A DNA stretch of 64,000 nucleotides from Phoronis australis (lineage: Eukaryota; Phoronida; Phoronidae), in contig NMRA01000047.1 in the NCBI GenBank assembly GCA_002633005.1, forward strand, positions 252,913-316,912. Reading direction: 5' to 3'. Of the stretch, positions 1 through 12,101 are shown in pieces. Made by a program: the position numbers and the translations under genes. Each line of letters opens with the position of its first letter. Position 1 is the first letter of the stretch. A model generated the notes under the pieces. That model saw nothing but the letters and a program-made list of their open reading frames with translations. It was not told the DNA's origin and searched no databases.

Positions 1-702
1 CCTGTAAAAACGTTTCTTGCTCTTAGATTTTATGACACAAAAACATTTTTATCTCATCAGTCTGTTAATTAGTAGAATGATGCATCACCTGGAATTTTTT
101 TTTTTTTATTGGTCATTCCATCCTGATTACTATTGCTGTTGCTGTTACTATGTAAGTGGTTTTATGCACCCCCATGTTATATGTGGACGCATCATGCCGT
201 CAGTCCAGCCGTCCGTCTGGCGTCCGCTGCTCTATCTCCAAAACCATACGTTCTTGACATTTTACTCACATGTTTTTTATGCATGGGACGGCATGAGTGA
301 ACATTGGGATGGATCTGACTATGGGTGTGCCCCCTAGTGGCAGTTTTAGTTTTTTTACGTTTACCTCCGAGTCTGTATCTTCAATGGTCCTCGACATATT
401 TTTATAAAATTTGGCGTATAGGCTTCTATTATTGAGATGACGCTATCCTCTGGTTTTCGGATGGATTCAAGGTAGTTTGCGCCACCTAGTGGTCATTTTT
501 GCTGTTTTCGAGTCTGTTTTGTGTTTCTATCAACCAAACCTGCTCTAAGAATGATTGTGAATATTGGCATGTATGTTTTTACCATGAAGAGGATGGCTGG
601 TGGTGACAATTTTGACTACTGTGGCACTTCCTAGTGGCTGCTAAGATTACATTTTCTTTTACTACTAATTATCAGCAACGCATGCTCATGGAATCATGCT
701 TT
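1..702. other. NSUN7 intron, left edge of window
   Basis: No exon seen. Three short CTAGTGGC motifs near 333, 487 and 632 and stretches such as CCGTCAGTCCAGCCGTCCGT near 200 look like old repeat sequence rather than coding DNA. Confidence 0.4.
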
Positions 703-1915
703 TACGGTAAAGTCGCGTGATTTTCGGACGGCCCGCCATTTTCGACCAAGAATAAATATTTACGAAATGAGTTTTTCATAGTCCACGAAATTCGTACAAG
801 GTCCAAAAACTGTTTTTCAAAGATCCTCGAATTTCGGACATTGTCATAAACATCAGAAGTTTGTCCCGCGACTTTCGGACAAGGAAAATTTTAGATACGG
901 TAATTTGGGATCGACGCAACTCCCGTGTCACTAAAGCGTTCAACGGATGATTACTACTGTATAAGGCTCGAGTCCGAGAATCGGTATAATGGGTTTGTAA
1001 TTTTTACCTTGTCTTGACGATGTCACGACCGTTACTCGATTGTCTTGCGTTTAGCTTGTGTTTGGCGCTTTAGCTATGAAAAGAATCACCGAGTTCCGCC
1101 TAACGAAAATTTCTGATGAAAATACAAATAGGAAATACACCGAAGGCTGCAACTTTTCGTTGTNNNNNNNNNNNNNNNNNNNNNNNNNNNNNNNNNNNNN
1201 NNNNNNNNNNNNNNNNNNNNNNNNNNNNNNNNNNNNNNNNNNNNNNNNNNNNNNNNNNNNNNNNNNNNNNNNNNNNNNNNNNNNNNNNNNNNNNNNNNNN
1301 NNNNNNNNNNNNNNNNNNNNNNNNNNNNNNNNNNNNNNNNNNNNNNNNNNNNNNNNNNNNNNNNNNNNNNNNNNNNNNNNNNNNNNAACAACGCAAACCA
1401 GACCCACTCATTGGAAAGCCCATATTTGTCACCAGGAAGACTCTTTTTTCACAACGCAGCCCGATATTTCAAGTGAGATAGCGCAGTTTTGAAAAGATTC
1501 CGTCACTTGCCGAGAACGGTTTTTGAGCATCGGCAATGCAAGCCGAATATTTCATATTGAGAAAGCGCATCTTTGAAAAGAAGAACCAACACTTGTCGGG
1601 AACGGTCTTGTGCGTCGACAGCGCACATTTCTTATTGGGAAAGCCAGATTTTCAAAAATTAATCGCGCAGACCATTTGAGTCTCATTTACCTGCAATTGT
1701 ACTGCTATCAAATGAACGAGCCAGCAATGTTGATACTATGACCGCTCATCGAAATAATGTACACTCGCGAAATTCGGACACTAGCGGAAACCCAAATTTG
1801 GAGGTCCGCCAAATTCGGACACCACAGAAATGATGTTTCGCGAGATTCGTCCAAGAATGAATTTTTTCTATTGGAATTAATTTTCAGTGTCCGAAAATCA
1901 CGCGACTTTACCGTA
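703..1915. mobile_element. TIR element about 1.2 kb, TACGGTAAAGTCGCG ends
   Basis: The left end reads TACGGTAAAGTCGCGTGATT and the right end is its inverse (CACGCGACTTTACCGTA), with near-identity over about 27 bases including TTCGGAC. The interior repeats the word TTCGGAC and holds pairs of diverged inverted segments. No transposase frame is visible, though a 223-base gap (1164-1386) lies in the middle. TA flanks or begins the ends, which could mean a TA target. Non-autonomous DNA transposon is the best reading. Confidence 0.7.
1164..1386. other. Assembly gap (223 N)
   Basis: Run of N inside the TIR element at 703-1915. Confidence 0.99.
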
Positions 1916-1950
1916 GTTATCTCAATGTCATTTGTGTTCTATTACTGTTA

Positions 1951-2075
1951 CAGGGGCTGATACAGGATTTCTTGAAAGGGGTCAATTCAAAGATTTTTTA
2001 AAAAGTCAATTTGAAAATTCTAGTGGGAAAAAAGAGGGTTTCGGACCACTTTGACCCCCTGGATCCCCCTTTGTG
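1951..2075. mobile_element. Small TIR element of the GATCCAGG family
   Basis: It begins AGGGGCTGATACAGGATTTC and ends CCCCCTGGATCCCCCTTT, which are imperfect inverse copies. The body has AAGGGGTCAATT and TTTGACCCC inverted inside. A closely similar copy lies at 38731-38880. It ends about 110 bases before the acceptor of the first NSUN7 exon. Confidence 0.5.
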
Positions 2076-2185
2076 TATTCATAACTTCTAGTACTAAAAT
2101 AATTACTTAATATATATTGTCATTACTGTCATATTGTTATATATCTTTATGTTATACCTTTTACAACTTAATGTTTCGATTGCAG

Positions 2186-2287
2186 ATCCTAAAATCCTCC
2201 ATCATCTATCTGCTGGTGAAAACAGCATGACTAGATCGGGAGATCTTGTCAACTCACATTCAACAAGTCTTCGAAAAGCCATGAAAT
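2186..2287 (+). CDS. NSUN7: NSUN7-like exon (first in window), linker before motif VI
   Basis: The acceptor is a TTTCGATTGCAG tract ending at 2185 and the donor is GTAAGC at 2288. The exon enters in phase 1 (two bases complete an Asp codon) and leaves in phase 1. It encodes about 34 residues starting DPKILHHLSAGE and ending SLRKAMK. It aligns to the human NSUN7 segment that ends with an Ala-Met-Lys-Phe block just before the TC motif; the Phe codon is completed across the next intron. No motif IV (Pro-Cys) sequence is seen upstream in the window, so that exon lies to the left. Confidence 0.8.
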
Positions 2288-3174
2288 GTAAGCTGCAGTT
2301 ACTATGAACCCCTCCTCATCTGATGGGCTTAAGCAGCTTGGTTCCCCATATTCAGTTACCTAGTTAGCTACTTTTTTAATTGTTTAATGTGAAAAACTAA
2401 TGTACAGTAATTGCAGTTAAACCTAATAGAAAGCATTGTCTTCTTCATTTTGAAGTTCCCTTTTGGGTAGAATGTACCCTGTAATTGATTGCCCTGTAGT
2501 GAAAGTTCCCCAGTTTGGGACCATCTCTAGAATTTGGGATGCCGAAGTTCAAGTCAAGAAATGCATTTTCGTGATTCTGGAGTTAAGGACATGAGCGATT
2601 TTGACATTCATCATATTTTTCAAATGACTGATACTGCATTTTGTATCAAACAACATTTAAAATGGCACCCTATCACAACTGATTCCAAAATTTTGGACAT
2701 GGACAATTTAGCCGTTTTTCTGGCAGATTTTAAATTTAGGAAAGCCATTATTTCTCAGTTCTAAAATTTGGTAAAAGTTTTCACCATGAGCAAAATAATT
2801 AATTTTTCACTCCGTACTGAGGAATTTCTATGATAAAATGTCTTTCTCTTATATCTTATTTACAATTTTTGTGAGGTTATTGAATAATAAAATTAAAAAT
2901 TCATCATGATTCTTGGGATTATATCATATTAAATGTTATTGATATGAGAATTTAAATGAAGTGTAGCAATCACATATATTTTGTATTTGGACACAAGTTA
3001 CAATGGGAATGTAACATTTCTGTCTGAAATTAAATCTGAAAGTTCAAAATGCTTTCATTGTTACCTTTTATTGTTTGTGATTATGAATATAATTTTCATG
3101 AAATTTTCTTGTTTTCCAACACCTACGATGTTGATATTTATCAGTTACACACTCAGTTACGTGTTATATTGTAG

Positions 3175-3416
3175 TTCCAAGAGTCCAAGGGGTAGTGTAT
3201 ACAACGCGCTCTATTGACAAGGTAGAAAATGAGAATATTGTTAGTCGCTGTGTGGACTCCTTGAACACATCCAACCCTCAACGGAAGTCATGGCGCGTTG
3301 GACCACCAGTGATTCAATTGGATAGTGAGGAGTCGAAGAAGAACGTAGACAAATATTTACGATTTCCATCTACAGCGTCCCAGTGTGGCTGCTTTACTGC
3401 TGTGCTGGTCAAAGAA
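3175..3416 (+). CDS. NSUN7: NSUN7-like exon with motif VI and end of methyltransferase fold
   Basis: The acceptor is TATATTGTAG ending at 3174 and the donor is GTATGT at 3417. Phase is 1 in, 0 out. The exon encodes about 81 residues. It holds the VVY-x-T-x-S strand of NSUN motif VI, then the ENE helix, a GPPVIQLDS loop and the terminal GCFTAVLVKE strand, equivalent to human GCFLSILTRE. In NSUN enzymes motif VI carries the nucleophilic Cys, and human NSUN7 reads YCTCS. Here it reads YTTRS, with CGC (Arg) at the Cys position. The rest of the exon is open and well conserved, so this does not look like a pseudogene. It suggests a methyltransferase without normal catalysis. Confidence 0.9.
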
Positions 3417-3680
3417 GTATGTTCTGTGAATGATAGCAGTTTGGTTATATGATTACAAATTGATCTTTGATCTAGTAGCTCCACGCAGATCTTTGGAATG
3501 ATACAAAAGTTCTGTTCAGTTTTCTGTGTTTTGGAATTGGAATAAGTTTTAAGTTATTAATTTATTCTGCCATTTTGCATATTATAATGTCTTGTTTCCA
3601 TATGCTGCAAGTCACAGAATGAAAGTTGATTCATTTAATTACCTGTATTTCAACTGTGCCCAAATTTAAAAAAATAATAA

Positions 3681-3892
3681 TACCGTAATCGTTCGGGTTA
3701 ACGCCCTGGGCGGTTAAATTGGCGAACCCAAAAAATCGGGGGTGGGCGGTTAACCAGACATGGGCGCTTAAACGTGAAATTTCAAGAAATCGGGGGGNGT
3801 TAACCGAGCAGTGGGCGGTTAAATCGAAATTCACCTAAAGTAGGGGGTGGGCGGTTAACTGAGCATGGGCGTTAACCCGAACGATTACGGTA
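3681..3892. mobile_element. MITE, TACCGTAATCGTTCGGG family, copy 1
   Basis: Near-perfect inverted ends of about 26 bases: TACCGTAATCGTTCGGGTTA on the left and its inverse ending CGAACGATTACGGTA. The interior is built of repeated GGGCGGTTAA words separated by Gly-rich-looking GGGGGTGGGC spacers. One uncalled base is at 3798. It lies in the intron after the motif VI exon. Copies 2 and 3 are at 6835-6985 and 61697-61844. Confidence 0.75.
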
Positions 3893-4368
3893 GTTATATT
3901 CTTTGTTTGCATATTACACAGTCATCTTTTTCAGTGTCCAGGAATTGAACTGGCAACATGCTCTTGTTTGACAATGTTCCCCACAGCTCTTGACTTGTCA
4001 TTGCGGCATGATTGAATTTTGTTGTGACGACTCTGACTTGCGTCAAATTTGAAAACCTATTCATTTTTAAACAAATTAGAACACTGGATTTTGGGTACAA
4101 GTTCAGTGCATTTATTCCAAAACTTAGCAGACAAGTTCCCTACATTATGGACATGGTTTTTCAAACACGGTAAAAATTTTGTCATTCCAGTCGAATTTTA
4201 AAGTTTCTGTTGTGGACGGCACTGCTTGAAAACTTCTAGCATTTTATGATAATTAATCCAACATTTTCAAATACATTTTATTGCTTGTTACTTGCATGAT
4301 TATTTTATTTTGCTGTTTTTGAGAGATGTGTTTAAGAAAATAAGAAACAATCATTTTCGTTACTGAAG

Positions 4369-4597
4369 GCTGAAGAGATTCCCAAGGAGTCTGCCAAAGA
4401 TGTCCTCGCCCGAGCTGCCGGTTTATTGGACAGTATGGGTGAAAAAAAGAAGAAGAAGACGAAACAGGAAGTGAGGAAGGCAGACGACATTGTAACACAT
4501 ACTACCACTAAGTCGGCCATTAGGAAACCAAAAGTAGTGTCACCTCGTAGGACAGTGACCTCGAAGAAAGTGTCACCGACAAGGCGTCGACACGCTG
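4369..4597 (+). CDS. NSUN7: NSUN7-like exon, DVLARAA block and lysine-rich tail
   Basis: The acceptor is TTTTCGTTACTGAAG ending at 4368 (phase 0) and the donor is GTAGGT at 4598 (phase 1). The exon encodes 76 residues. The AKDVLARAAGLLD block is nearly identical to human NSUN7 just downstream of the catalytic domain. It is followed by a run of lysines (GEKKKKKTK) and a basic stretch rich in Ser, Thr and Arg with SPRR and SPTRRR motifs. The basic tail is probably disordered and may bind RNA or act as a nuclear signal; that is inference. Reading on past 4597 stays open, but the phase match to the next exon at 9751 favours this donor. Confidence 0.88.
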
Positions 4598-7500
4598 GTA
4601 GGTGGAACAATACAAAGTCATGTGCAGGAAAAAATTGTGCAGGTGGTCTGATACACATTGCATCAGACGTGGGCTGGGCACTCAGCCAGGCCTACACGAA
4701 ACACCTAAAATCGTTTTTCATTTATTAATATAGACATGTAACACATAGATGCATATATACACGAATTAAGACCAAGGTAAGATTACCTAGAGACCTGACT
4801 TGAGGGTCTAGCAGTGGCGTCCAGTGTGATTTGAACCTGCACGAACTTGTAAACAGGAGGTGGACAGACAAACTCGCTGGGTGACACTTCCTCCCACATG
4901 GCAGAGCTTGGTTTGTCTTAAAAACAAGAACCTGTTTAACAGTTGGTTTAACAGGTGGATAAAAAGTGACATTGTTTTTGGACGTAGCTTTTGATATTAA
5001 GAATACTTTATGGGTCTAAAATATTCCTAAGGTGTGCTAATATTTCCTATGTAAAGAAAACAGACAACATACACTGCCCAGAAGAGCTAGTTATTACAAA
5101 ATAGGTATTGTTTTGTGTTCACTTGTACTGAAAATTGTCCATCACAGGTAAGAATGACTGAGTGTGCTCACAGTTTAGTCTCCGTGGGAAGGTTTACGTG
5201 TCTGTTAAGAGGTTTTGCAGTGTGAAAAAATACCCATCAACTTTGTTGATCTTCAGGTCATCAACTTGTCTCGGTCTCAAATTAATTTGCCGTCGCGTTT
5301 TGAAGTTATTACAAGTACAAAGTAGTATCACCTGCATCCTGTAGATGACTGAAACTCAACTCTGCAATTGACTTTATTCCCATCTAGATGTTTTCACAAG
5401 ACTGTATGAGTTCAGATCAGGTAAAGTTTTTAATGTTGAACTGGAATGCCTTAGCTTAGAGTTACTGTTAGTGTTTTAATTGTCCATCAGGTGGCATACT
5501 TATTTAGTGTCTTAGTTCTTTACTACAGTGTAGACCAAATTTCTCGTCAGTTTGTTTTGTTGAAAACAAGATACAGAAGTGAATTTTTATCTTATCAATT
5601 CATTGCTTTTGGGTTTTTTAGCCAGGGTGTAGAGGGAGGCAGCATAATTCATGTCTCTTCTCAGACCAGATGCATGGATTTAGAGGGGGGGCAGGAGGCC
5701 TGCTCTCCCTATTGGTGCCTGCAAGCCTTGTATGCTATTGATAGTGACTAACACAGAATTTTTTCTTTGAAAATTGTGGTTACCCCTTCGACATCATTGA
5801 TCCACCAGTGATTATTTGGGCCCCACTGGGTCTAATCTTTGCACTTGAAGTCAAACTTGAAATTACTTTTTGCGTTTTGTTTTATAGTGTTGTGCAAACT
5901 CCATGCACAAGTACAGTGTGGCTTATGCCGGTTGGTTTCTTAGTTGTACAAGTTCGCACTTGACAACCCACTGCATTTAGGCTTTATGATGAGTTTGAAC
6001 TTGAAATCTTGTGTTTTTGTTTAAGTTTGTAGCTTGAAGTTAGGGATCAAATTCGAACTTGGAATCAAAACACATCAGCCTTAATCGTAATGTTCTCAAA
6101 CACAGAATAACATACACTTCTATCTTGAGTTGGTGCCAAAACACAAAATGTCAAGTTCAAGTTCAATTTTGAATAAGAAGATATGAGCTCCTGGAGGTGG
6201 ATCGAATCTTGCTAGCAAGACGGACATGTGGGGACTAGATATGTGTGTATGGGAGATTAGGAGTTAGAGGTCGGGTGGGGTGTTGTTTTTTAGCTGGAAG
6301 TCATCTTAATTGAAAGTTTAAGGCGATGATGGCAAACCTCATAAGGGGTAGCATACGCATACCATGTAAGGTTTGGGGGAAGTAAAAGTTGGCTACAATT
6401 CAGGCCGGCCTTGGCTATTCAGCCCAATAATCTGGTCTGAGATATTCAGAATCCTCAGGGCAACACAATGATCTCCTCAGCCATGCAGGACCATAAAAGG
6501 TTTTTTAAGCTGCATGTGTTTACTCACACAAGCCAACTGGAGATCAGAATTCACAAAGAACTGCTTTCACTCCAGGCCTTGCATGTCAATTTCATAAGAC
6601 CTCTACTGTGTGAATGACACCCATGATTCACATCCATCTGCAAAATTGTGAGCCACTAGCGCAAGGTGTCTGCTCAAAGATTTTCCTTATGGTATTTAGT
6701 CACCAGTTTGAGGTACTGTTATGGCGAACAATTGAAAATTTATTTCATGATTTTTTCCAAAAACGATGAGTATTAAATAACTTCTAGGTATTTTTAGTTC
6801 TATACCAAACAGATACCATGTGACTACCGTAATCGTTCGGGTTAACGCCCATGCTCAGTTAACCGCCCATCCCCGACTTTAAGTGGATTTTCGATTTAAC
6901 TGCCCACTGCTCGGTTAAGCGCCCCCCTGTGATTTTTGAAGATTTCCAGTTAAGCGCCCAGGCGTTAACCCGAACGATTATGGTATGTTTGAGAAATTGT
7001 AGGCTTTTGCAGGAATATGAGAAAAAACATTCAAAGAATGCAAAAATATCAAATTTGTTCATATTTTTTTGTCCAAAATGTTATCCTATTTATACCTGCA
7101 GTGTATGACTATTTCAGCTCAAAAGTCTTTTGACTTCTGTGTCCATAGCAATTAGCTTTTATTGCCCCTGTGACCGCTCCTATTTGGTGGCTCATGTGGC
7201 CACGCTATGAAGCCTTCCATTGTCACCTGACTGCTGGTTCGTACTGAGTGTTGATAGGTGCATGGCTACATTTGGTTCACTGTGCCAGCTAGCTGATAGT
7301 TGGCAACGCTGTTTACCATCCTGCTGTGGCTGTGTAACATTAAGACTGTTCTGTTGAGCAAATACAGTCCTATACTAAGGTCTGGTTGTATTGGGATTTC
7401 TGTTCAGTTGTTTTGACTTTCAGATTGAATTAAGTTGCCATCTCTGTTGTTAAAAATGAATTGCCCTTTGATGTTACTATGTATTACAAAGTGTTAACTG

Positions 7501-9750
7501 AAGGGTTCAACAATTGTGTAGTTGTACTTAGCATGCTGCTTTCTTATTCGTTGCCAATTTAGAGGATCATGGTAACCATTTTGAAGCCGTTTTTGAACAA
7601 TTCGATATATTCTACTTATAAAATGTGGTTTGAATCTTTTCAATTAAAATGAAATTAGTAAAAATTAAAATTCCTCAAACCGGAAGTGTGAGGGATGAAC
7701 AATTTCCAAAAATGTCACTCGGAATATTAGCTACTGTACGCCCTCATTTTTCTTATTGTTCAATAGTGAAGATGCCAGTCCAAACCCTGGTAATAGTATT
7801 ATAGCTTACTCCGCCCATCAGACTCGGTGTTTGCATTGTGTCACAAGTGTTTTGAAGAATTAATTTTAATTAATTTCATTTTAAATGAAATTAGCTACAA
7901 AACTCATTATTCATTTTCAGAGCATGTACAATATGCCAATTTAACTAAGAGTACCTTCAAAACGAAACATTTATCTTCACATCATAATTGTAATGACGTA
8001 GATATTACGTGATAGCTACTGTATAGTGGTATCCATATCCTACTGAATGTCTTTACAGCTGTACCAACAGTCAGAACCCGTGGTTGTTATTTTCAAGTTG
8101 TCAGGGGAACTCTGTTGAAACCTGAGGCATCTGTATCATAGTTGCTACCAAAATGATATAAAACTTTGTTAGTGAAATTTTCAAAATCGGACAGTCTTTT
8201 CGAGACTGCTAATAGTCTTGTCGAAGTTGGGCAAATGACATGAGAATGTCTGATAAAAGTTGATTTGACTGTAATTGTGTACCATGTAAAAATCAAACAA
8301 AGTTACTACAGCAGGGAACGAACACGAAAAAAAGAGAATGATATCAAGTTACACTTTTGACTAATGAATTGCAAGAATGCTGCATGATTTCAGCATGAGG
8401 AAATGGTGTTGATTTTTGAAAAACTACGGATAAACGTTCTTTACCTTAATGGATTGGTAATCATTATGTTTAGAGTCTTCCCCGGTCGAACCATCTCCAC
8501 CTGGTGTTTCAACTGAAGGTATTCAAATCTCCTCGAATGCTTCGATGAGTGCTCAAAGTCTTGCTTGCATGCATGTCCCTTGCTTGTCTCCATGCATGAA
8601 TTAAACTTCCATTTTGCTTCATTGTGTCGTCTCTGTTGCGTGTAATGCGCATGATCAAGAACTATAATGTGTAGCTGCATCCCCATTGGTTGAAAATGTT
8701 TTCTCAATTTCTGAACTGAGTATTATTATAGCTTTACTTCTTTGTCTCACTTGATAGGGAAAAATCTCATGAATTGCCAAAATTATTCTTTTTTTCATTT
8801 TTCAAAAGCTTCTGACATTGCCATGAATGGTCACAGTTTGTCAAAACATACTCTGATGGTTGATTAGCGCTATACAAATTAGCTTTTGAACTTTTTCTGA
8901 TGGTATGTACTTGCTATACCAACTACCTTTTGAACGTTTTCTGGAGTGCTATACCAACTTAAGCTTCTGTTGGCAGTGTTTTGACAAATTGTATGCATTC
9001 ACAACAATATTTGTCAAATGGAAAAACATGGCAACTGTTTTGTCAGAAAAACATTCTATTTGTTGCTTCTTATCTGTAATGAAAAATCAAAAGAATTTCA
9101 TTTGTTTGTCATATTGTGTCATATTGGTGAGGTTTTAACATACTGAAATATTTTAATTGACATTGATTGAAAAATAACTATGATCTTTCTTTGTTTTAAT
9201 TGGAATTTAATTTTTAAGTTTCATGAAATAATCTGGAGTCATTTTGTAAATCCTCAATATACTAGAGTAAAATTGCTGGTTACATTGTTTGGTTGATTTT
9301 GAATTGTTTACTGTTGAGCCTTCTGTACCGTAGACAGTGTTCACCACTACAGAATATTCAAACTTAAAGTACAATTGCAAAATTATGAGCAAATCAAAGT
9401 CTATGTCTTTGCTGTGGGAAAGGTGTTAGCAAGCAAATCCTTGAAGTCAGTCTACTGAACTGATGCCAAACATCAAAAATGTCACGTTTGGCTGAACAAT
9501 AGCTAATCTTCTATGAGATAAAACTCACTGAATTGCTTTTCAAACTCAGTTCAGGTGAGTCAAACTCGCCACAACGAAATCTAATCAAATTTGCGGAAGA
9601 CACTGCTTGTTATTGACAAGAGGTGGGTAACTATGAATTTTTTTCATAAACAATCATCATGATACAAATTTGTTTATTTATGAGTCAATTTGTTCTGATT
9701 TTTATTTTGTATTGAAAAATTTGTTGTTCAAGATGTACAATGTGCTTTAG
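4598..9750 (+). other. NSUN7 intron (5.1 kb)
   Basis: No exon found. It contains the MITE at 6835-6985 and otherwise A/T-rich sequence with no further structure I can support. Confidence 0.5.
6835..6985. mobile_element. MITE, TACCGTAATCGTTCGGG family, copy 2
   Basis: Same ends as the copy at 3681-3892, in a shorter body with GTTAACCGCCCA and GGTTAAGCGCCC words. One mismatch in the right end (TTATGGTA). It lies in the 5.1-kb NSUN7 intron. Confidence 0.75.
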
Positions 9751-9886
9751 GTCCAAAAGAGTCAAAGAAGAAGTCGTCTAAAGCAGCTGAGAGCCACCAG
9801 TCTGCTGTACCAGTAAAATCCACTCCACCACAAGCTGAGGATAACATGCCTAGAAAGAAGACGGCTCTCAAACCCAAGCCATTTAG
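9751..9886 (+). CDS. NSUN7: NSUN7-like exon, basic C-terminal tail
   Basis: The acceptor is AATGTGCTTTAG ending at 9750 and the donor is GTAACT at 9887. Phase is 1 in, 2 out. The exon encodes about 45 residues rich in Lys, Ser and Pro, opening GPKESKKKSSKAAES and ending RKKTALKPKPF. The ALKPKP stretch can be aligned with the ALKPIE segment of the human NSUN7 tail. There are no folded-domain motifs; this continues the disordered basic tail. It lies 5.1 kb from the previous exon with no other convincing exon between. Confidence 0.75.
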
Positions 9887-12053
9887 GTAACTATCTCCAC
9901 AAAGATGCTTTGAGTCATCTCAAAGCTACACTTATTTTGATGAAGTATTGATTTTGTATTTTTCGAAGTATGCTTAAAGCATTTCATTGGTTGCAGTATT
10001 GTGTAATGTTGGGATTTTCTCTCTCAAATTCTATTTCCATTGTTTCCATAACCTTCGATTTTGTTGCTCTGTTAGTTCTCCTAATTCCTCTTGGTCCCAG
10101 AGTCTTGACAAAGAAGTATGCTGAAATCATCTTAGATACTTGGTCAGCTGTTAAACTTAAAAAAAACCCGGTGACTACTTGTTTTTTTATTCCATTGACA
10201 AGCCAACCCTCAGTACTAAATTCTAAAGTGTTAAGTGTGCTTAACCCTCGCAGTTGCTACTTGTTGACTGACTATGGAAAACCAGAAATTTACTATATTC
10301 AAGCTTGAAAAAGTCATGAAAATGAAAAAACTTTGCTGAAATTGTAAGACAATTGGTGGAATTTTTTCAAGACGGATGAAAACTCACATTTTTTGAATAT
10401 CGGGAGTTCAGGGATTCAACTAGCAATGACTATACAATGCAGAATATAAATCTTGGAAAAGCGAAGAAAACCCATATAAAAAAATCCCAATATTCCTTGG
10501 CATGTCCATGAGGAAATTAACATGCGATTTGACATCAACTCCCTTATAAATGATGTATTATTTATTCATGTTGTTTTCCTAATGATATGTGCCAATGTTC
10601 CTCCTTTGCGTCTTTGATCTACCATCCAAACCATCCAGTGAGTTGTCATAGAAACAGTCTTGCTTTGGCATGGTTGGCGATAAAGCTTCAACTGACAGAC
10701 AGTTGAAGCAGATGAAATGTGCAGGATATTTATGTTGTTGTAAATGGCTGCTTACATTTATATTAAGCTTTTGTCACTCCCACCATGTCGCTTGAGCATT
10801 ATGCCTCACAACTCTGGGCTGTAGACCAATTGGTATGCAATACTTACAAACAATCGGTCTTTACCTGTGTTTTAAAAAGTGGCAATGCTCAGAAAAAAAT
10901 GAAAAACTGCTGCGTGTGTTCTTTATTTTCATTTCCTTGTTCCACAAGTGGTACAAGAACCAGTTAGCATGTCTAATGATAATGTTCATGCTTTGCACTT
11001 CAAAGAACCTGGGATTGGTTTTATATGCTGGTAATGAAATAGCAAAATATTGGGCATAATTCTTCTGCATAAAATCAAGGCATCTGCGAATACTATACTG
11101 TCTACAGTATACCAATACCATACTAGCCATAAATTAGACCCAGTTTGAACGCTGTAACTTCATGGTAGTAGCGTCACAATTCCACTAAAAATTCCAGTGA
11201 TTTCTATTGGCAAATTGTTTGAGCTACGTACCTTCCAGCTTTGATGGAATAGTTTCGGTCTCTAAATGTTCGTGATTGCACAGATATAACAATTTCAAAT
11301 CGAGACCGCTGCTTTTTGAAACATCCTGTGCTGACTCATTACAACTTAATTGCAAGTATCGGGTTGCATATAATTATACAAGTTTTATGGGTACCGATTT
11401 TTGCCACAAGGTGTCTCTGCGTGCATGATCAACACACAAGCTTAACATGCTGTTCTTTCTCACAGCTGGCCTGGCAAGTGAACCTGAGCTTGGATTAATG
11501 CAAGACAAAGACATCAGTGGATGTGGCTTATTGCATGCATGTACATTGTGCACCAATGCATGTCTCTGTTGTGGAGCTTATACGAGACTTATTGGCAAAT
11601 CCCTGCCTCCATTGCACACACAATCCTCTCATAACCTTTAGCTGAAGGAAGGTGGGGTTCAGTTGGCTGCCAATTGTCAAATTGACAAGTGTGATAAGAG
11701 ATGATTGAGATATTGTGATGCTATGTTTGTTTTAGTTAATGCATAATTTGTTTTTGTGTTTACATTAGTGATGCTGGCCATTCTAGTCTATGTAGGTCAC
11801 ATTAATTATGCTATAGGCATGCAATGTTTACCACACAAGCATTTGGTTCTTATAATTGCCAATAGGAGTTGGTGAAGCTGTGAGAAGTCATACAAGTTTG
11901 ATAGTTATTGCTGCATAATGATCCCTGTTTTGTGTTTTTTAAGATCTTGAGTCTGTGTCTTAGTTTTCATCATGTTAAGAGGTCTGATGTCTCTGACATT
12001 TAAAATTCATAACTTGGTAAATGTGAAGGATCGTGTTAATTTTGTGGTGCCAG

Positions 12054-12101
12054 CGGAATGAGTCATGATGGTAGAGCGGAAAAACCCTCAGGGGTTTCAG
12101 T
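12054..12101 (+). CDS. NSUN7: Possible small NSUN7-like exon
   Basis: A 48-nt segment lies between a candidate acceptor (TTTTGTGGTGCCAG) and a strong donor (GTAAGT at 12102). It would enter and leave in phase 2, so it can sit between the 9751-9886 exon and the last exon without shifting the frame. It would encode about 16 residues, GMSHDGRAEKPSGVS after the split codon. I have no homology support. It could be chance or an alternative exon. Confidence 0.28.

Noticed and set aside
1051-1492. Open frames running through the gap at 1164-1386
   Set aside because: They exist only because N runs contain no stop codons. The same applies to frames across 21200-21549 and 41617-41948.
4426-4728. Reading the KKKK-rich NSUN7 frame on to the stop at 4728 as the true gene end
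   Set aside because: A good GTAGGT donor at 4598 and a phase-matched basic exon at 9751 are more consistent; the read-through part has no NSUN7 likeness.
11447-11641. Open + strand stretch after a CTTTCTCACAG acceptor in the NSUN7 intron
   Set aside because: No phase-matched donor and a Cys/His-rich product with no resemblance to NSUN7; looks like chance.
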